Assembly (NCBI GenBank): GCA_019240525.1
Contig: JAFAYE010000001.1
Location: forward strand, 1,275,300-1,339,299
Direction: 5' to 3'
Origin: Candidatus Eremiobacterota bacterium
Lineage (GTDB): Bacteria; Vulcanimicrobiota; Vulcanimicrobiia; Vulcanimicrobiales; Vulcanimicrobiaceae
Length of the DNA stretch: 64,000 bases
Shown piece by piece: positions 8,406-17,846 of the stretch. The notes under the pieces were generated by a model. It did no database searches. It saw nothing but the letters and a program-made list of their open reading frames with translations, and was not told the DNA's origin. How positions within the stretch are numbered: the stretch's first letter is position 1; the number at the start of each line of letters is the position of its first letter. Made by a program: the position numbers and the translations under genes.

Positions 8406-10730
8406 GTGCCTTCGTTCGCGCTCCTTCTCTGCGCGCTTGCAGCAGTACTCGGAACGCTCGCCGTGGCGCCGCTGACGTCCGATCTTCGCATCGTCGTTGC
8501 CGTGGGTTTCGCGCTTCTCGCCGCGGGCGCGGCGCTGGCGCCACAACGCGTTTTGCTTTTGATTCTCCTTGGAGTGCTGACGCTCGCTGCGGCCAATGCC
8601 GCGTTGCGAGGGCGCACTGCCCCTAATATTGCCGAAGCGCGCACGGCGCGCTACGAAGCCACGTTGCTCGACGAAACTCCGGCCGGCGACGGATCGGCAA
8701 CGGCAACCTTCGCCCTCGATAACGGCCTGCGCGTGCAAGCGCGCCTGCCCGAGGCGCGGTTCGCGCCGGGAGCCCGCGTGGTCGTGCGCGGCCGGCTCGA
8801 GCCCTTCGACGAGGCGCGCAACCCAGCCGAGCCCAGCGAGCGGGAGATCGAACGCGAGCGCGGATTCGACGGCCGCCTCGATCGAGCCGTCGTGCTTTCA
8901 CGCGATGGATCGTCACGTGTCGGTGCGGCCTCATTGCTTGCGAACGCGCATAGGTGGGCGCGCGAACAGCTTGCGGCGCGTCTGGGCGAGCCCGCCGCCT
9001 CGGTCATCGCCGGCGAGCTCTGGGGAGAACGCGCTGCATTGCCGCCGCTCCTTCGCAGCGAATTTCAAGAGACCGGCACGGTCCACGTCCTCGTCACCGC
9101 AGGTCTGCATCTCGGAGCGGTTGCGGCGCTCTGCACCGCGCTGCTGACCATGCTCGCCCTGCCGCGTTGGATCACCTGCGCGATCGTTATCGCGCTGGTC
9201 TGGTGTTTTGTCTGGTGGAGCGGCGCACAACTTCCGGCGATGCGGGCCGCGACGATGGCGACGGCAGCGCTTGCGGCACGCGCGTGCGGTCGAGCGACGT
9301 TCTCCTGGAATGCCTTTGCGATCGCGGCGCTCGTCGTGACGTTTTCGCGGCCGGAGAGCGTCGCGACCGCATCGTTCGCCCTCTCCTTTTCGTGCGTCGG
9401 CGCAATCTTTGCCTACGCCGGGCCGCTCGAGCGATGGATTGAAACGCGAGTTGCGCTGCCCAATCGCGTGCGCGAAGCACTCGTGCTCTCGCTGGCGACG
9501 CAGCTGGGTATCTGGCCGCTCGCCGCGGCGACGTTCTTGCAGTTCACGCCATATGCCGTCGTCGCGAATTTTGCAGTCGTCCCGTGCGTCGCCGCGACGA
9601 TGGCGCTTGGGGCCGCGCAACTGGGGCTCGCGTGGTGCGCACCCTTCGCTCAGGCGATTGCAAATGTCAATTCATGGCTTCTGGCGTGGATGCTCGCAGT
9701 CGTCCAGCTCGTAAGCGAACTGCCCGGCGCGGTGCTCCCAATGACACCCGCGCCCGCCTGGTGCATTACACTCTACGACGGTGCGGTGATTGCCGCGCCG
9801 GTGCTTTGGCGACGCTCGACCTTACCCGGAATCAACTACGCGCGCACGTTGGCCATTACCGCGGTGGCGCTGGCAACGATCTTCGTGCTCTGGCCGCCGC
9901 GCTCGATCGACGGCCGCTTGCGCGTGACGGTGCTCGACGTCGGCCAAGCCGATGCGATCGTGATCCAAACTCCGCGTGGCCACGCGCTGCTGATCGATGC
10001 GGGCGGACGCCTCGAGCGCGGCGGCCAAAGCGGTGCTTCCGTCGCCGAGCAAGTCGGCGAACGCGTCGTCGTGCCGTTTCTTCTGCGTCACGGCCTGCAT
10101 GCGCTCGACGCCATCGTGCTCTCGCACCCGCACGGCGATCATGCCGGCGGCGTCGCACCGGCGCTGCGGCGATTGCGCGTCGCGGAGTTCGCCGACGGCG
10201 GGCAGCGCTACAGCGGTCACGCGTATCAAGATGCACTGGAAACGGCGCGAAGCCAGCGCGTTCCAATCGTCTATCCGCGCGCCGGCGCCGAGTGGCACAC
10301 GGACGACGGGGTTACGTTGCGCTTTGTCGGACCCTCGCTGCCGTTCATCGCCCGCTCGCGCAACGATATCAACGAAAACTCGATCGCCTTGACCTTGCGC
10401 TACGGCTCCTTTTGCATGCTCTTCACCGGCGACGCCGGCGCCGCGGCGGAGCAGCGCTTCTTGGCCGGCAGCGCGGATTTACGCTGCGAGGTGCTCAAAG
10501 TCGGCCATCACGGCTCCGCTTACGGATCGACGCCCGCCTTCATCGAGGCGATCCGTCCGAGGTATGCCATCATCTCGGTTGGACGCCACAATTTGTTCGG
10601 CCACCCGACGGCGACTACGATTGCGACCTTGCGCCGCGCGGGCGCCCAGATTTATCGCACCGATGAAAACGGGGCCGTTACGGTACTCACCGACGGTCGC
10701 AGCCTCATCGTTTCAAGCATGTTCCCTTGA
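8406..10730 (+). CDS. comEC: ComEC/Rec2 competence DNA channel
   Basis: A large protein of 774 residues. An N-terminal membrane region surrounds an extracytoplasmic OB-like segment (about residues 65-170). Then comes the Competence domain of many membrane helices (about 190-480, with TVHVLVTAGLHLGAV). A C-terminal metallo-beta-lactamase domain has LDVGQADAIVIQT, the metal motif LSHPHGDHAGG, FTGDAG and KVGHHGS. ComEC forms the inner-membrane channel that takes in single-stranded DNA in transformation, and the hydrolase domain may degrade the other strand. The GTG start at 8406 has AGGTGAG 5 nt upstream. Together with comEA it indicates natural competence potential. Confidence 0.93.
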   Translation: MPSFALLLCALAAVLGTLAVAPLTSDLRIVVAVGFALLAAGAALAPQRVLLLILLGVLTLAAANAALRGRTAPNIAEARTARYEATLLDETPAGDGSATATFALDNGLRVQARLPEARFAPGARVVVRGRLEPFDEARNPAEPSEREIERERGFDGRLDRAVVLSRDGSSRVGAASLLANAHRWAREQLAARLGEPAASVIAGELWGERAALPPLLRSEFQETGTVHVLVTAGLHLGAVAALCTALLTMLALPRWITCAIVIALVWCFVWWSGAQLPAMRAATMATAALAARACGRATFSWNAFAIAALVVTFSRPESVATASFALSFSCVGAIFAYAGPLERWIETRVALPNRVREALVLSLATQLGIWPLAAATFLQFTPYAVVANFAVVPCVAATMALGAAQLGLAWCAPFAQAIANVNSWLLAWMLAVVQLVSELPGAVLPMTPAPAWCITLYDGAVIAAPVLWRRSTLPGINYARTLAITAVALATIFVLWPPRSIDGRLRVTVLDVGQADAIVIQTPRGHALLIDAGGRLERGGQSGASVAEQVGERVVVPFLLRHGLHALDAIVLSHPHGDHAGGVAPALRRLRVAEFADGGQRYSGHAYQDALETARSQRVPIVYPRAGAEWHTDDGVTLRFVGPSLPFIARSRNDINENSIALTLRYGSFCMLFTGDAGAAAEQRFLAGSADLRCEVLKVGHHGSAYGSTPAFIEAIRPRYAIISVGRHNLFGHPTATTIATLRRAGAQIYRTDENGAVTVLTDGRSLIVSSMFP

Positions 10731-10732
10731 AG

Positions 10733-12700
10733 CTATGGCAGCTTGGCGTCGGGAATCGCGATGCCGCCGTAACGCTCGAACCATGCGACGGTCGCACTCC
10801 ACCAAGCAACGACACCCTGGGGGTCGTCGGGCCCGTGTCCGGCTTGCGGATCGGCCAGCATGCGAACCGGCGCGCCGTTCTCGGCAAGCACTTTATAGAA
10901 TTCGATCGCCTGAACGTATGGAGCGCGCGTATCGCGCAGGCCGGCCAGAATCAGCAACGGGGTATGCTCGCGCGAAACGTAGCTCAAGGGCGATTCTTGC
11001 GCGAGCAGCGCGGGATCGGTCGCCGGTTTCGCGCCGAAGAACCGGCGCGTGATGTTGGGACTCTCGGAGAGCGCATACTCCTGCTCGAGATCGGTCACCG
11101 GCACTTGAGCGACCGCCGCGCGAAAGCGATCGCTATGCGTGACGATCCATGACGTCAGGTAGCCGCCGTACGAACCGCCCTCGATAAAGGTTCGTTTCGC
11201 GTCGCCGACTCCCGATCGCAGCACGGTATCAATACCGGCCAGATCTGCCGACATCGGCACGTCGCCCCAGTTATTCACGATCGCTTTGTACGACCAATCG
11301 CCGTAGCCGTCGCTTCCGGGTGGGTCGGGACGAAAGTACGCGTAGCCGTGGCTGGCCAGATATTGCGCGATCGGCGTAAAGCCGGCCGGATCTGCGCACT
11401 GCGGACCGCCGTGCGGCTCGACGATCAGCGGTGCCGCCGCGGGCGCTCCGGTTGATGGCAGCGTGAGCAGCCCATGCAGCATGTGACCGGCGCCGCCGTC
11501 CCACGTCACCGTTGTCGTCGTTGCAATCGGCAGATCGCCCGGCAGGCTCAAAAGATGAGTGATTTGCCTCGACGCGCCGCCGGGAGCTCGCACGTACAGC
11601 TCGGGTAGACGCTGCCCCGTCGTCCAGATGTAGGCCATCGTCCCGTCGCGCGCCAGCGAATACGCAACGAAGGAACCATCATCGGGCGTCAGCGGCTTCG
11701 GGGCGCCGGCGCCGCTGGGATCGAGCGCAAAGAGCCGCAACGCCACGCCGTCGAGCAGACCGGCGATCAGCATGCCCGATTGCCAGGTAATCGTTCCCTG
11801 CGAACAGCTCCAGAGATCGCGGTCGAGCGCAGCGCTGACGTCGTGCCCGTTGACGAAGACATCTTCGCGCGACGGAAGATTGCCGTCCCATGTATATGTG
11901 TACGCAAGAGCGCCGTTCGGGCCAAAGACCGGCGCCGCGCTCTGTGGATAAGCGAAAAACGAATGATTCACGATCTGCGCAAGGCGCCCGTCCCGAACGT
12001 TGACCGTCACGTATTGCGCGTGTTCGAAGTCGCCGAAGACCGGCGTCGGCTGACGCACGACTGCGACTCGCGAACCATCCGCCGACCACGATGGATCGTG
12101 ATCGGTTTGCGGACCGCCGTACGACCAACCGTCGCGAGTAATCTCGTGCTGCCGCCCCGATGCGACGTCGACGATCCAGAGCGAGCGGCGCGGTGGCCGC
12201 GTGCCGCGATAATCGCTCTCCGACGTTAGCCAGAAAAGGCGTCCCGCCGGCGCGCCGTCCCGGGCGGTTTCGATCGCGGCAATCGTTCGCCCATCGGGCG
12301 ACCATGAAAATGCAACGACGTCGCGACCGCCGCTCGGCAGAACCCGGCGGTGCCGGCATTGCGGGTCGGTAATGACGAGCGCGGCCACACCCTTTTGCGG
12401 TGCGATCCAGGCGATGCTTTTCGAGTCGGGCGCCCACCGAGGGTGGCTTAAATCCTCCGGCAACGCGCTGCCCGCTCCGGTTGAGATCGTCACGCTTTCG
12501 TATCTGGTCGTGAACGCGTTCTTTGCCAGATCGGTTCGATCGATTTCGACGAGCGCAGCGCGTGCATTCGGCGAGAGCTGCACGTCGTCCATAAACGGCG
12601 AGTCGACAGCATCCACCAATGTCCACGGGCGCGCTGACGCGGCCGCCGCGGTGACCAGGCCGGCTACTGCCAGCGCGACGATACTACGAGCGAACGACAC
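10733..12700 (-). CDS. Secreted S9-family peptidase (prolyl oligopeptidase/acylaminoacyl-peptidase type)
   Basis: A protein of 655 residues. The N-terminal hydrophobic stretch AVAGLVTAAAASARPW looks like a cleavable signal peptide. A WD40-like beta-propeller follows (for example SPDGRTIAAIE), then an alpha/beta hydrolase domain with the nucleophile elbow GGSYGGYLTSW, the acid in LAGLRDTRAPYVQA and the His in DPQAGHGPDD. S9C-type enzymes release short peptides or N-acyl amino acids from oligopeptides. The gene overlaps the 3' end of the OPT transporter gene by 37 bp on the same strand, which points to a peptide-scavenging pair: extracytoplasmic trimming and uptake. The ATG at 12700 is needed for an intact signal peptide. 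Confidence 0.9.
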   Translation of the reverse strand: MSFARSIVALAVAGLVTAAAASARPWTLVDAVDSPFMDDVQLSPNARAALVEIDRTDLAKNAFTTRYESVTISTGAGSALPEDLSHPRWAPDSKSIAWIAPQKGVAALVITDPQCRHRRVLPSGGRDVVAFSWSPDGRTIAAIETARDGAPAGRLFWLTSESDYRGTRPPRRSLWIVDVASGRQHEITRDGWSYGGPQTDHDPSWSADGSRVAVVRQPTPVFGDFEHAQYVTVNVRDGRLAQIVNHSFFAYPQSAAPVFGPNGALAYTYTWDGNLPSREDVFVNGHDVSAALDRDLWSCSQGTITWQSGMLIAGLLDGVALRLFALDPSGAGAPKPLTPDDGSFVAYSLARDGTMAYIWTTGQRLPELYVRAPGGASRQITHLLSLPGDLPIATTTTVTWDGGAGHMLHGLLTLPSTGAPAAAPLIVEPHGGPQCADPAGFTPIAQYLASHGYAYFRPDPPGSDGYGDWSYKAIVNNWGDVPMSADLAGIDTVLRSGVGDAKRTFIEGGSYGGYLTSWIVTHSDRFRAAVAQVPVTDLEQEYALSESPNITRRFFGAKPATDPALLAQESPLSYVSREHTPLLILAGLRDTRAPYVQAIEFYKVLAENGAPVRMLADPQAGHGPDDPQGVVAWWSATVAWFERYGGIAIPDAKLP

Positions 12701-14613
12701 GTCAGAAAGAGACCTCCAAGCGAAAGCAGGAATGCAAGAGTGCCGATGATGTTCGCGGGGGATGCGAATGAATCACCGACGATTCCGAGCGGCGCCGCTC
12801 TGCCGCTCACGACGATGAGCGCGGCCAACAGTACGCCAAAAAGGCTCTCACCGACGATGAGTCCGGACGCGACCAACACCCCGAGCTGCTTCGCGCGCTG
12901 CGCGTTGCGTTGGCGCGCCGCCCAACGATTATAGGCCCAGCCCAGTATCGCACCCAGCACGACCGGCGCGGTCGTCGAAATCGGTAAGTAAATGCCCAAG
13001 CCGACGGCAAGGGGTGGCAGGGCGAGCTTTTTCGTGCGCAACAATTCGTCGACGCCGACGATGATCGCGCCGAGAATCGCACCCGTGCCGATCAGACGCC
13101 AATCGATTTGGCCGCCGATGACGCCCTTTGCCAACGCCGAAATGAGCGTCGCTTGCGGGGCGGGGAGCGGTTGCGCGAGCGCGCTGTGAACCCCGACCGA
13201 TCCCGCGAAGCCATACGCTCGATTGAGCAAATCCAAGATCGGGGGAATCACGAGCGCGCCGACGACGACTCCGGCCACCAATGCAACCTGCTGGCGCCAG
13301 GGCGTTGCATCGACCAGCTGCCCGGTCTTGAGATCCTGCAGATTATCGTTGGAGATCGTCGCGACGCAGAGCAAAACCGCTGTCACCACCAGCGCATACG
13401 CAATCATCGGTAACGTCGCGACGTGGACGACGTTACTCCCGACCGCGAGAACGATGAGCGCCGCGCCGATGACCGAGAGAATCGCCAGGCCGGAGACGGG
13501 ACTATTCGAGGAGCCGATCAACCCGGCCATATATCCGCAGGCGGCGGCGACGAAGAATCCCGCGATGACGACGTAGACTACCGCGGCCAACGTCATTGGA
13601 ACGACGAGCGCACCAAGCGCGCCCCCCGCAAGAAACCGCCAGAAAAAGAACGCAAGCGGAATCAAACAGAGCACGCTGATAAGCGCAACGATACCGATCG
13701 GTAAATCGCGCTCGGTTCGCGCAAGCTCGTCGGGTGATTGACGGCGCCGGCGCGACGCCGCCAGCGCCGACGTTACGCCGAGCAGAACCGGGCGCGCGAG
13801 GCGTCCCAGCGACCAGAGGGCCGCGACCCCAATGGCACCGGCGCCGATGAAGCGCACTTGATGCGACCAGACGGCGGTCGCCACGTCGACCGCCGCGCCC
13901 GCGGTGGGGTGGAGCGCCGTGAGCACCGGCGTCGCAATGCCCCAAGCAATGAATAAGCCGGCGAAAATCGCCAAGCCGACCGTCAAACCAATGAGCTGTC
14001 CCGCGCCGACGAGCGCGAGCGAGAGCGAGAATCCCGCGCCCGTCGTGGCCGCGCCCGCCCTGAAATAGCCAGCAAGGCCGGCGGTAAAGATGCGGGTTGC
14101 GACGATCGCCGCGAAGAGTGCCGACGCCACGCTGCCGGCGAGCAGCGCCATCAAGCCGGCCCGATTGCGTTCGGGATCCGAGCGCGTCCCCACCTTGAGA
14201 ACTTCGGCCGCGGCGACGCCTTCGGGATACGGCAAATCCGAACCCGTCACCAATGCGCGGCGCAGCGGGACGCTGTACATCACGCCCAACACGCCGCCGA
14301 TGGCGCAGATCGCAAACGATTCGAGAAACGGAAAACCGCTCCACCAGCCGATCATCACCAGCCCCGGCAAAACGAAGATGACTGCCGAGAGCGTGCCGGC
14401 GGCCGAAGCAATCGTCTGAACGATGTTGTTCTCGTAAATCGTCGCGTTGCGGAATGCTCGCAGCACCGCCATCGAGATGACCGCGGCGGGAATCGACGAG
14501 GCAAACGTGAGGCCGACTTTCAAACCGAGATAGACGTTGGCCGCGGTGAAGACCAGCGTGATCGCACCACCCAGGACGAAACCGCGCACGGTAAGCTCCG
14601 CTCGGCGCTCCAT
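12664..14613 (-). CDS. OPT-family oligopeptide transporter
   Basis: A very hydrophobic protein of 649 residues with roughly 14-16 membrane segments. The N-terminal RGFVLGGAITLVFTAANVYLG and TFASSIPAAVISMAV are characteristic of the oligopeptide transporter family, and DLPYPEGVAAAEVLKVG and ISNDNLQDLKTGQLV are also conserved blocks of this family. OPT proteins import small peptides or metal chelates by secondary transport. The coding region ends inside the 5' end of the S9 peptidase gene, so the two are translationally linked. Upstream lies a non-coding region with a strong hairpin 54 bp before the ATG. Confidence 0.92.
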   Translation of the reverse strand: MERRAELTVRGFVLGGAITLVFTAANVYLGLKVGLTFASSIPAAVISMAVLRAFRNATIYENNIVQTIASAAGTLSAVIFVLPGLVMIGWWSGFPFLESFAICAIGGVLGVMYSVPLRRALVTGSDLPYPEGVAAAEVLKVGTRSDPERNRAGLMALLAGSVASALFAAIVATRIFTAGLAGYFRAGAATTGAGFSLSLALVGAGQLIGLTVGLAIFAGLFIAWGIATPVLTALHPTAGAAVDVATAVWSHQVRFIGAGAIGVAALWSLGRLARPVLLGVTSALAASRRRRQSPDELARTERDLPIGIVALISVLCLIPLAFFFWRFLAGGALGALVVPMTLAAVVYVVIAGFFVAAACGYMAGLIGSSNSPVSGLAILSVIGAALIVLAVGSNVVHVATLPMIAYALVVTAVLLCVATISNDNLQDLKTGQLVDATPWRQQVALVAGVVVGALVIPPILDLLNRAYGFAGSVGVHSALAQPLPAPQATLISALAKGVIGGQIDWRLIGTGAILGAIIVGVDELLRTKKLALPPLAVGLGIYLPISTTAPVVLGAILGWAYNRWAARQRNAQRAKQLGVLVASGLIVGESLFGVLLAALIVVSGRAAPLGIVGDSFASPANIIGTLAFLLSLGGLFLTCRSLVVSSRWQ

Positions 14614-14945
14614 CAGCGGCTCTTTGCCCTGCGCCCGCTGTGGCCTTTCGCTTCAGCCAAAACTGCAAAGCCCGCGGCATTTCGTCGCGGGCTTTGGCGT
14701 ACCGCCGGTCGTGTTCGCCTGTTTGAAGCCCGTGAAAGCCCCCCACCGACGTGTCGTCCGATTCGATCGGCTTCACTCGGATTCGTCGCCTATGGCGACT
14801 GATCGTCTACGTGCTTCCGGCCGCGGCTCGATACATGCCGCACTTCATGCTTTGATGAAGTACTTGCATGCTACCAAAGCGGCAATTATCGTTTCAAGAC
14901 GTCAAACGCTACCTCCACAAGCGTTCCACAAGAATTACGAATTAC
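14614..14945. other. Non-coding interval of about 330 bp upstream of the OPT gene
   Basis: No convincing gene lies here. Features seen: a perfect 10-bp inverted repeat at 14667-14695 (listed separately); a second small stem ACTTCA/TGAAGT with an 8-nt loop near 14840; and a short inverted GGCG/CGCC beside the main hairpin. No tRNA T-loop with a matching acceptor stem, no tmRNA, SRP or RNase P signature was found. It may be the 5' leader of the OPT-peptidase transcript, a small RNA, or the terminator region for the short gene at 14946-15110. Confidence 0.5.
14667..14695 (-). terminator. Strong hairpin, terminator or leader attenuator
   Basis: AAAGCCCGCG (14667-14676) pairs perfectly with CGCGGGCTTT (14686-14695) around a 9-nt loop. 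Read on the minus strand the stem is followed by GCAGTTTTGG, a short T-run, and lies between the small exported-peptide gene and the OPT gene. It could stop transcripts from the former or act as an attenuator in the OPT leader. The T-tract is weak, so Rho-independent termination is likely but not certain. Confidence 0.5.
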
Positions 14946-15110
14946 TCACAGTTTATGGACCGGTTGCATCGTCACCATCGGCGTCGGCGATGACGAGACC
15001 ATCGGCGAAACCGTCGGCGGCGGCACCGGCTGCGCCCCGGCGACCAGTGTCGTTGTTGCTCCGGCAATGCAGGCGCCGAGAAAAACGATACCGGCAAACC
15101 ATCGATTCAT
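14946..15110 (-). CDS. Small exported/membrane peptide of 54 residues
   Basis: ATG at 15110 is preceded by a near-perfect ribosome binding site, AAGGAGG with a 6-nt spacer, the strongest in the neighbourhood. The product starts MNRWFAGIVFLGACIAGAT, a short basic N-terminus followed by a hydrophobic helix, and continues with a Pro/Thr/Ser/Val/Met-rich tail (PVPPPTVSPMVSSS) to a TGA at 14948-14946. It may be a secreted or membrane-anchored peptide, or a small lipoprotein-like protein through the Cys at residue 14. No homologue is recognised. It is divergent from nadA. Confidence 0.6.
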   Translation of the reverse strand: MNRWFAGIVFLGACIAGATTTLVAGAQPVPPPTVSPMVSSSPTPMVTMQPVHKL

Positions 15111-15193
15111 GGAGACCCTCCTTTGTATGACCTACGCGGCTCGTACCCGCCGGCCAGGACCTTAAACTCCAGCCACGGGCTCCCCGTAGGCGC

Positions 15194-16291
15194 ATGGGTA
15201 TGATAAAGGGGAGAAGCGGCCTCGAAGCCCGCAATCAACTCAAAAGGCTCATGGGCGTCATCGAACTACCGTATACTCGCAGCATCGCAGCGGAAACCGA
15301 CCCGATTTTCAAGCGCGTCGAGCACGTAATTCCGCGGGTGGAGTGGCCGCTTCACGCCCCCTACGTAGCTGCCATCAACCATCTGAAGCGAAAACGCAAC
15401 GCCGTCATTCTGGCACATAACTATCAGGTTCCAGAAATCTTCTATACCGTCGCCGATATCGTCGGCGACTCGCTCGCTTTGGCAATGCAAGCGGCGAAGA
15501 CGGATGCCGACGTCATCGTGCTCTGCGGCGTCCATTTTATGGCGGAGACCGCAAAACTGGTGAATCCGTCGAAGACCGTGCTGGTTCCCGACCTCAAAGC
15601 AGGCTGCTCGCTGGCAGAGTCGATCACCGCGGCGGACGTTCGCCTGCTGCGCGAAAAATATCCGGACACGCCGATCGTGACCTATGTGAACACCTCGGCC
15701 GAAGTCAAAGCCGAATCCGACGTCTGCGTCACCAGCGGCAACGCTGTCGCAATCGTCGAGGCGCTCGGCGCGCCGCGCGTGATTTTTCTGCCCGACGAAT
15801 ATCTTGCCAAGTACGTGGCCTCCAAGACGCGAGTCGAAATCATCGCCTGGAAAGGCCACTGCGAAGTCCACGAACGATTTACCGCCCACGACATCCGCCG
15901 CTTCCGCGAGGGCGACCCGTCGCTCGTGGTTCTCGCGCATCCCGAGTGCCCGCCCGACGTCTTAACCGAAGCCGATTACGTCGGCTCGACGCAAGGCATG
16001 ACCGATTACGTCGGCCGACTCGCAGAGCACCAAAGCGACGCGAAACGCGCGCCTCGCGTCCTCTTGATGACCGAGTGCTCGATGGCCGACAATGTTTCGG
16101 GCCGCTATCCTAGCGTGGAGTTCGTTCGACCGTGCAACCTTTGCCCGCATATGAAGCGCAACACGTTGCCGAAGGTACTGCACTCGCTCGAAGCGATGGA
16201 ATACGAAGTGACGATCGATCCTCAGATTGCGCAGCGCGCTCGGCGCGCCGTGGAGCGAATGCTCGACTACAGCCGTCAGTTGCGCGACTGA
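15194..16291 (+). CDS. nadA: Quinolinate synthase A
   Basis: A protein of 365 residues that condenses iminoaspartate with dihydroxyacetone phosphate to quinolinate, using a [4Fe-4S] cluster. Conserved parts seen: [57 protein letters not shown] with TSGNAV, and [10 protein letters not shown] near the C-terminus. The cysteines in [15 protein letters not shown] and TECSM correspond to the three cluster ligands of the family. The start at 15194 is the longest; ATG 15251 (MGVIELPYT) is an alternative preceded by AAAGG. First gene of nadA-nadB-nadC, the de novo NAD route from aspartate. Confidence 0.95.
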   Translation: MGMIKGRSGLEARNQLKRLMGVIELPYTRSIAAETDPIFKRVEHVIPRVEWPLHAPYVAAINHLKRKRNAVILAHNYQVPEIFYTVADIVGDSLALAMQAAKTDADVIVLCGVHFMAETAKLVNPSKTVLVPDLKAGCSLAESITAADVRLLREKYPDTPIVTYVNTSAEVKAESDVCVTSGNAVAIVEALGAPRVIFLPDEYLAKYVASKTRVEIIAWKGHCEVHERFTAHDIRRFREGDPSLVVLAHPECPPDVLTEADYVGSTQGMTDYVGRLAEHQSDAKRAPRVLLMTECSMADNVSGRYPSVEFVRPCNLCPHMKRNTLPKVLHSLEAMEYEVTIDPQIAQRARRAVERMLDYSRQLRD

Positions 16292-16292
16292 A

Positions 16293-17846
16293 ATGGCGCC
16301 GCTCGAAGCGCACCGCAGCGATGCACTCGTCGTCGGTGCCGGCATCGCGGGTTTGATCGCCGCGTTGAAATTGCGTCCCGCCGCCGTGACCGTACTCTGT
16401 AAGACGCGCCTCGGCATGGGGGCCGCGACGGATTGGGCTCAAGGCGGGATCGCCGCGGCCATCGGCAAGGACGATTCGCCGCGGCTGCATGCGATCGACA
16501 CGCAGCGTGCCGGCGCCGGCATTAGCGATCGCAAGATCGTCGAGATCTTGGCGCGCGACGCACCGGCCCGCGTTGAAGAGCTCCTGGAACTTGGGGCTGC
16601 ATTCGACCGAAACGAAGGCGGGGAACTGGCACTGGGGCGCGAGGCCGCGCATCAGCGCCGGCGGATCGTCAAGGCCGGCGGCGATGCGACGGGCCATGAG
16701 ATTCTCAAAACCCTCATCGAGGCGGTGCGCGCGAATTCGTCGATCACGGTTCTGGAGAACGTTACGGCGGAGGATCTGATCGTCAAAGACGGTCGCGCCT
16801 GCGGCGTCTTCGCGCGCGAGAACGGCGGCGAGCGCGTCGCCGTGACGGCACGCGCCGTCGTTCTTGCGACCGGCGGCATGGGACGGCTCTATCGCTGCAC
16901 GACAAATCCCGTCGAAGCGACGGGCGACGGCATCGCGATGGCGGCACGCGCCGGCGCGTTGCTCGCCGATATGGAGTTCGTCCAGTTCCATCCGACCGCG
17001 CTCGCGATCGGCCGTGACCCGATGCCGCTCGTCACCGAAGCCGTCCGCGGCGAAGGAGCGATTCTCGTCAACGATCTCGGCGAACGTTTCATGCTCGGCA
17101 TTCATTTCGATGCGGAGCTGGCGCCCCGCGACGTGGTCGCGCGTGCCATTTTCGAACAGCAGCAGCGCGGCCGAACCGTGGGCCTCGATGCACGCGCCGC
17201 CATCGGCGCGAAGTTTCCGGTCGCCTTTCCGACGGTATTTGGATTCTGCATGGCCGCGGGCATCGATCCGCGCGTGCAGAACATCCCCGTCGCTCCGGCA
17301 GAACATTACTTGATGGGCGGCATCGCCGTGAATGAATGGGGACGCACGTCGCTGGAAAATCTCTGGGCCTGCGGTGAAACCAGCGCGACCGGCGTGCACG
17401 GGGCGAATCGCCTCGCGAGCAACTCGCTGCTCGAAGCGCTCGTGTACGGCACGCGCGTGGCCACCGACATCGCCGGGACGCACCGTCGTTGGCGTCCTAT
17501 CTCTGCCGATCCGAATGTCGTGCAAGCCGCCCGTTGCGCGCAACGTCCGACGCCGACGACGGCGGCGCAGGCACTCAGCGACGTGCGCAACGTCATGTAC
17601 TCCAACGTCGGATTGCTTCGTGAAGAGTCGGGGCTGCTGGAAGCAATCGCGCGCATCGCCGAGCTCGCCGCCGCCTTTGGCGACGCCCCCGGCGAACTGC
17701 GAAATCTTCTGGTAGTCGGCGAGCTCATTGCGCAAGCCGCATTAGCGCGCCGCGAGAGCCGTGGGAGTCATTTCCGCAGCGACTATCCCCAGAGCGATGA
17801 TGCCTTTGCGAAGCGTTCGTTCACCCGGCTACGCAGCGTCGCCTGA
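16293..17846 (+). CDS. nadB: L-aspartate oxidase
   Basis: A 517-residue FAD enzyme of the succinate dehydrogenase flavoprotein group, oxidising aspartate to iminoaspartate for NadA. FAD-binding VVGAGIAGLIAALKL lies near the N-terminus; GAATDWAQGGIAAA is a NadB hallmark, followed by ATGGMGRLY, EFVQFHPTAL and the C-terminal FAD contact ENLWACGETSATGVHGANRL. ATG 16293 sits one base after the nadA stop, so translation is probably coupled. The 3' end overlaps the assigned nadC start by 50 bp. The C-terminal helical domain is a little shorter than in E. coli NadB but no key motif is lost. Confidence 0.95.
   Translation: MAPLEAHRSDALVVGAGIAGLIAALKLRPAAVTVLCKTRLGMGAATDWAQGGIAAAIGKDDSPRLHAIDTQRAGAGISDRKIVEILARDAPARVEELLELGAAFDRNEGGELALGREAAHQRRRIVKAGGDATGHEILKTLIEAVRANSSITVLENVTAEDLIVKDGRACGVFARENGGERVAVTARAVVLATGGMGRLYRCTTNPVEATGDGIAMAARAGALLADMEFVQFHPTALAIGRDPMPLVTEAVRGEGAILVNDLGERFMLGIHFDAELAPRDVVARAIFEQQQRGRTVGLDARAAIGAKFPVAFPTVFGFCMAAGIDPRVQNIPVAPAEHYLMGGIAVNEWGRTSLENLWACGETSATGVHGANRLASNSLLEALVYGTRVATDIAGTHRRWRPISADPNVVQAARCAQRPTPTTAAQALSDVRNVMYSNVGLLREESGLLEAIARIAELAAAFGDAPGELRNLLVVGELIAQAALARRESRGSHFRSDYPQSDDAFAKRSFTRLRSVA

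Noticed and set aside
14537-15130. Plus-strand frame of 197 codons near the OPT start
   Set aside because: Overlaps OPT antisense, the hairpin region and the small peptide gene; composition is not protein-like.
16110-17735. Minus-strand frame of 541 codons opposite nadA/nadB
   Set aside because: Rich in His/Arg/Ala without domains; shadow of nadB.
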